From assembly GCF_002441855.2 (NCBI RefSeq), contig NZ_CP029487.1:3956349-4020348 (forward strand): a stretch of 64,000 nt of DNA, read 5' to 3'. Below are positions 62,540-64,000 of this stretch, in pieces (the stretch's first letter is position 1; each line of letters begins with the position of its first letter). The translations under genes and the position numbers were made by a program. This DNA comes from Eubacterium maltosivorans. Its GTDB lineage: Bacteria; Bacillota; Clostridia; Eubacteriales; Eubacteriaceae. A model generated the notes under the pieces. It was not told the origin of the DNA and ran no database searches. It saw nothing but the letters and a program-made list of their open reading frames with translations.

Positions 62540-64000
62540 ATGAGCAATGAATTGTTAGAATTTGATGTTATAGCTGAAGCTTTAATCGAAAAAGCTCAAA
62601 AAGATGGCGCTGAAACCATGTGGGACAGAAAAGCTGCCTTAAAAACCCAGTGTGGTTTTGGTGAAGGCGGTATCTGCTGCCGTATCTGTGTTATGGGACC
62701 TTGCCGTGTAAGCCCATCACCGGATAAAGGCGCTCAGAGAGGTATCTGTGGTGCTGACAGAGACACCATCGTCGCCAGAAACTTTGCGAGAATGTGCTGT
62801 GGCGGTACATCCGCCCACTCTGACCATGCGCGTGATATCGTACATGCAATGTATCATTCTTCTGAAGATGGTCCTTTCAAAATCAGAGAAGAAGGCAAGC
62901 TGAGAAGAATCGCTGCTGAATGGGGTCTGGAAGATACTGATACCAAAGAAACCTACGCTCTGGCTCACGAACTGGCCGAAAAAGCATTGATGGAATTTGG
63001 TAAACCTTTCGGAACACAGAATTTCTTAAAGAGAGCTCCTAAAACCCGTCAGGAAATCTGGGAAAGAGAAAACATTGCGCCTAGAGCCATTGACCAGGAA
63101 GTTGTTACCTTAATGCACTCCACACATATGGGCTGTGCAAGTGATCCTGAATCTATCTTAAGACGTTCTTTAAGAACAAGTATGTCTGACGGCTGGGGCG
63201 GCTCCATGATCGGTACCGAATTCTCCGACATCATGTACGGTATTCCAAAGGAAAGAGCTTCTGAATCAAACTTAGGTGTTATCGATCCTGAACAGGTAAA
63301 CATCATGCTCCACGGACATGATCCGAACTTAGCTGAAATGATCGCAGTCGCATCCAAAAATCCTGAATTGATCGAACTGGCAAAAGAACAGGGCGCTAAG
63401 GGGATTAACGTTGTCGGTATGTGCTGTACCGGTAATGAAATGACCATGCGTCACGGTATCAAGATCGCCGGTAACTTCTACCAGCAGGAAATGGCCATTA
63501 TCACTGGTGCTGTTGAAGTTGCTGTTGTAGACGTTCAGTGTATCTTCCCTGCACTGCCCAAATTAGCTAAGAGCTACCATACACGTTTTATCAGTACATC
63601 TCCAAAAGCTAAAATTGCCGGCGACATGTACATTGAATTTAATGAAGAAGATCCATTAAGCTGTGCTGAAGAAGTAATCAAAACAGCTGTTATGAACTTC
63701 AAAAACAGAGACGCTTCCAAGGTTGATGTACCAGAACTGAAAGCTGAAACCATTGTTGGTTACTCTGTAGAAACAACCATCGGCGCTTTAGACCGTGTTG
63801 TTAACTCTCAGACCGACGTAACAGGCACAGTTAAACCTTTAGGCGACTTAGTCTGGGCTGGCGTTTTAAGAGGCGCTGCCGGTATTGTTGGTTGTAACAA
63901 TCCAAAAGTCGAACATGACTATGCCCACATCACATTAATGAAAGAATTAATTAAAAACGACGTTATCTGCGTTGTTACTGGTTGTGCAGCTCAGGCTGCT
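62540..64000 (+). CDS. acsA: CO dehydrogenase catalytic subunit, 3'-truncated by the window
   Basis: The frame is open from ATG 62540 (AGGAG upstream) to the last base, 487 codons so far; the family length is about 630. Cluster ligands are in place: C38 and C46 for the D-cluster, and C47, C50, C55 and C70 for the B-cluster (CGFGEGGICCRICVMGPC). MHSTHMGCASDPESI near residue 192 and HGHDPNLAE near 255 (C-cluster His region) are also visible. It reduces CO2 to CO for acetyl-CoA synthesis in complex with AcsB, whose gene should lie beyond the window. Confidence 0.97.
   Translation, partial: MSNELLEFDVIAEALIEKAQKDGAETMWDRKAALKTQCGFGEGGICCRICVMGPCRVSPSPDKGAQRGICGADRDTIVARNFARMCCGGTSAHSDHARDIVHAMYHSSEDGPFKIREEGKLRRIAAEWGLEDTDTKETYALAHELAEKALMEFGKPFGTQNFLKRAPKTRQEIWERENIAPRAIDQEVVTLMHSTHMGCASDPESILRRSLRTSMSDGWGGSMIGTEFSDIMYGIPKERASESNLGVIDPEQVNIMLHGHDPNLAEMIAVASKNPELIELAKEQGAKGINVVGMCCTGNEMTMRHGIKIAGNFYQQEMAIITGAVEVAVVDVQCIFPALPKLAKSYHTRFISTSPKAKIAGDMYIEFNEEDPLSCAEEVIKTAVMNFKNRDASKVDVPELKAETIVGYSVETTIGALDRVVNSQTDVTGTVKPLGDLVWAGVLRGAAGIVGCNNPKVEHDYAHITLMKELIKNDVICVVTGCAAQAA

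Overview
The window comes from a low-GC, Gram-positive, strictly anaerobic acetogen. It most resembles the Eubacterium limosum/callanderi group, with Acetobacterium as the alternative. The main evidence is the start of a Wood-Ljungdahl methyl/carbonyl cluster at the right end (cooC, acsV, a DUF3786 gene, acsD, acsC, acsE, acsA). Supporting evidence is the class III ribonucleotide reductase, the clostridial SCIFF ranthipeptide locus and many Firmicutes-type signals (SAM-I riboswitch, HPr kinase, NrdR boxes, consensus sigma-A promoters). No rRNA or tRNA gene and no ribosomal marker is present, so the species call is an inference.

Layout. 1-4 kb: two CobW/COG0523 GTPases flank a MtaA/UroD-family methyltransferase with a C-terminal thioredoxin-like domain, followed by acetolactate decarboxylase. 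4-7.2 kb: a PfoR-type PTS-IIC-like membrane protein behind a structured leader, a VanZ-family protein and radA. 7.3-13.5 kb: a 6S-like RNA, then ruvA-ruvB-queA-tgt-yajC and the SCIFF precursor with its radical-SAM maturase. 13.6-20.6 kb: a 55-aa gene, a raiA-motif RNA with a consensus promoter, hpf, a DUF5317 protein, secA, and prfB with its programmed frameshift. 20.7-25.6 kb: a SAM-I riboswitch followed by a DUF39 homocysteine-biosynthesis protein, a NIL/ferredoxin protein, a UPF0280 protein and a short methionine synthase. Together these read as a route from sulfide to homocysteine to methionine. 25.7-32.6 kb: a 23-aa hydrophobic mini-gene, an XRE regulator, an FMN-binding lipoprotein, a CBS/DRTGG pyrophosphatase, a patB-metC pair and a divergent cysK. 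Most of this completes sulfur amino-acid metabolism. 32.7-45.6 kb, mostly minus strand: nrdG/nrdD behind twin NrdR boxes, a beta-helix surface protein, an orphan larA with a GntR-type operator, an ABC solute-binding lipoprotein, malQ, a plus-strand transaldolase/FSA gene, a YhiM-like membrane protein, a HAD phosphatase and an 84-aa unknown. 45.7-53.4 kb: uvrC-hprK-PHP in a translationally coupled operon, degV, prfA, pepT and a decayed dicarboxylate symporter pseudogene. 53.5-55 kb: cardiolipin synthase. 55.2-64 kb: the acs cluster, cut off inside acsA.

The observations most worth following are these: the riboswitch-controlled DUF39/NIL-Fd/UPF0280/methionine synthase operon; the raiA RNA whose terminator overlaps the hpf promoter; a 13-bp motif and AT-rich palindromes shared by the two acs transcription starts; the mutually exclusive folds in the leader of the PfoR-like gene; the GntR operator just downstream of the larA start point; and a 23-residue hydrophobic protein with its own terminator. 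All calls were made by reading the sequence. No database search or folding program was run.
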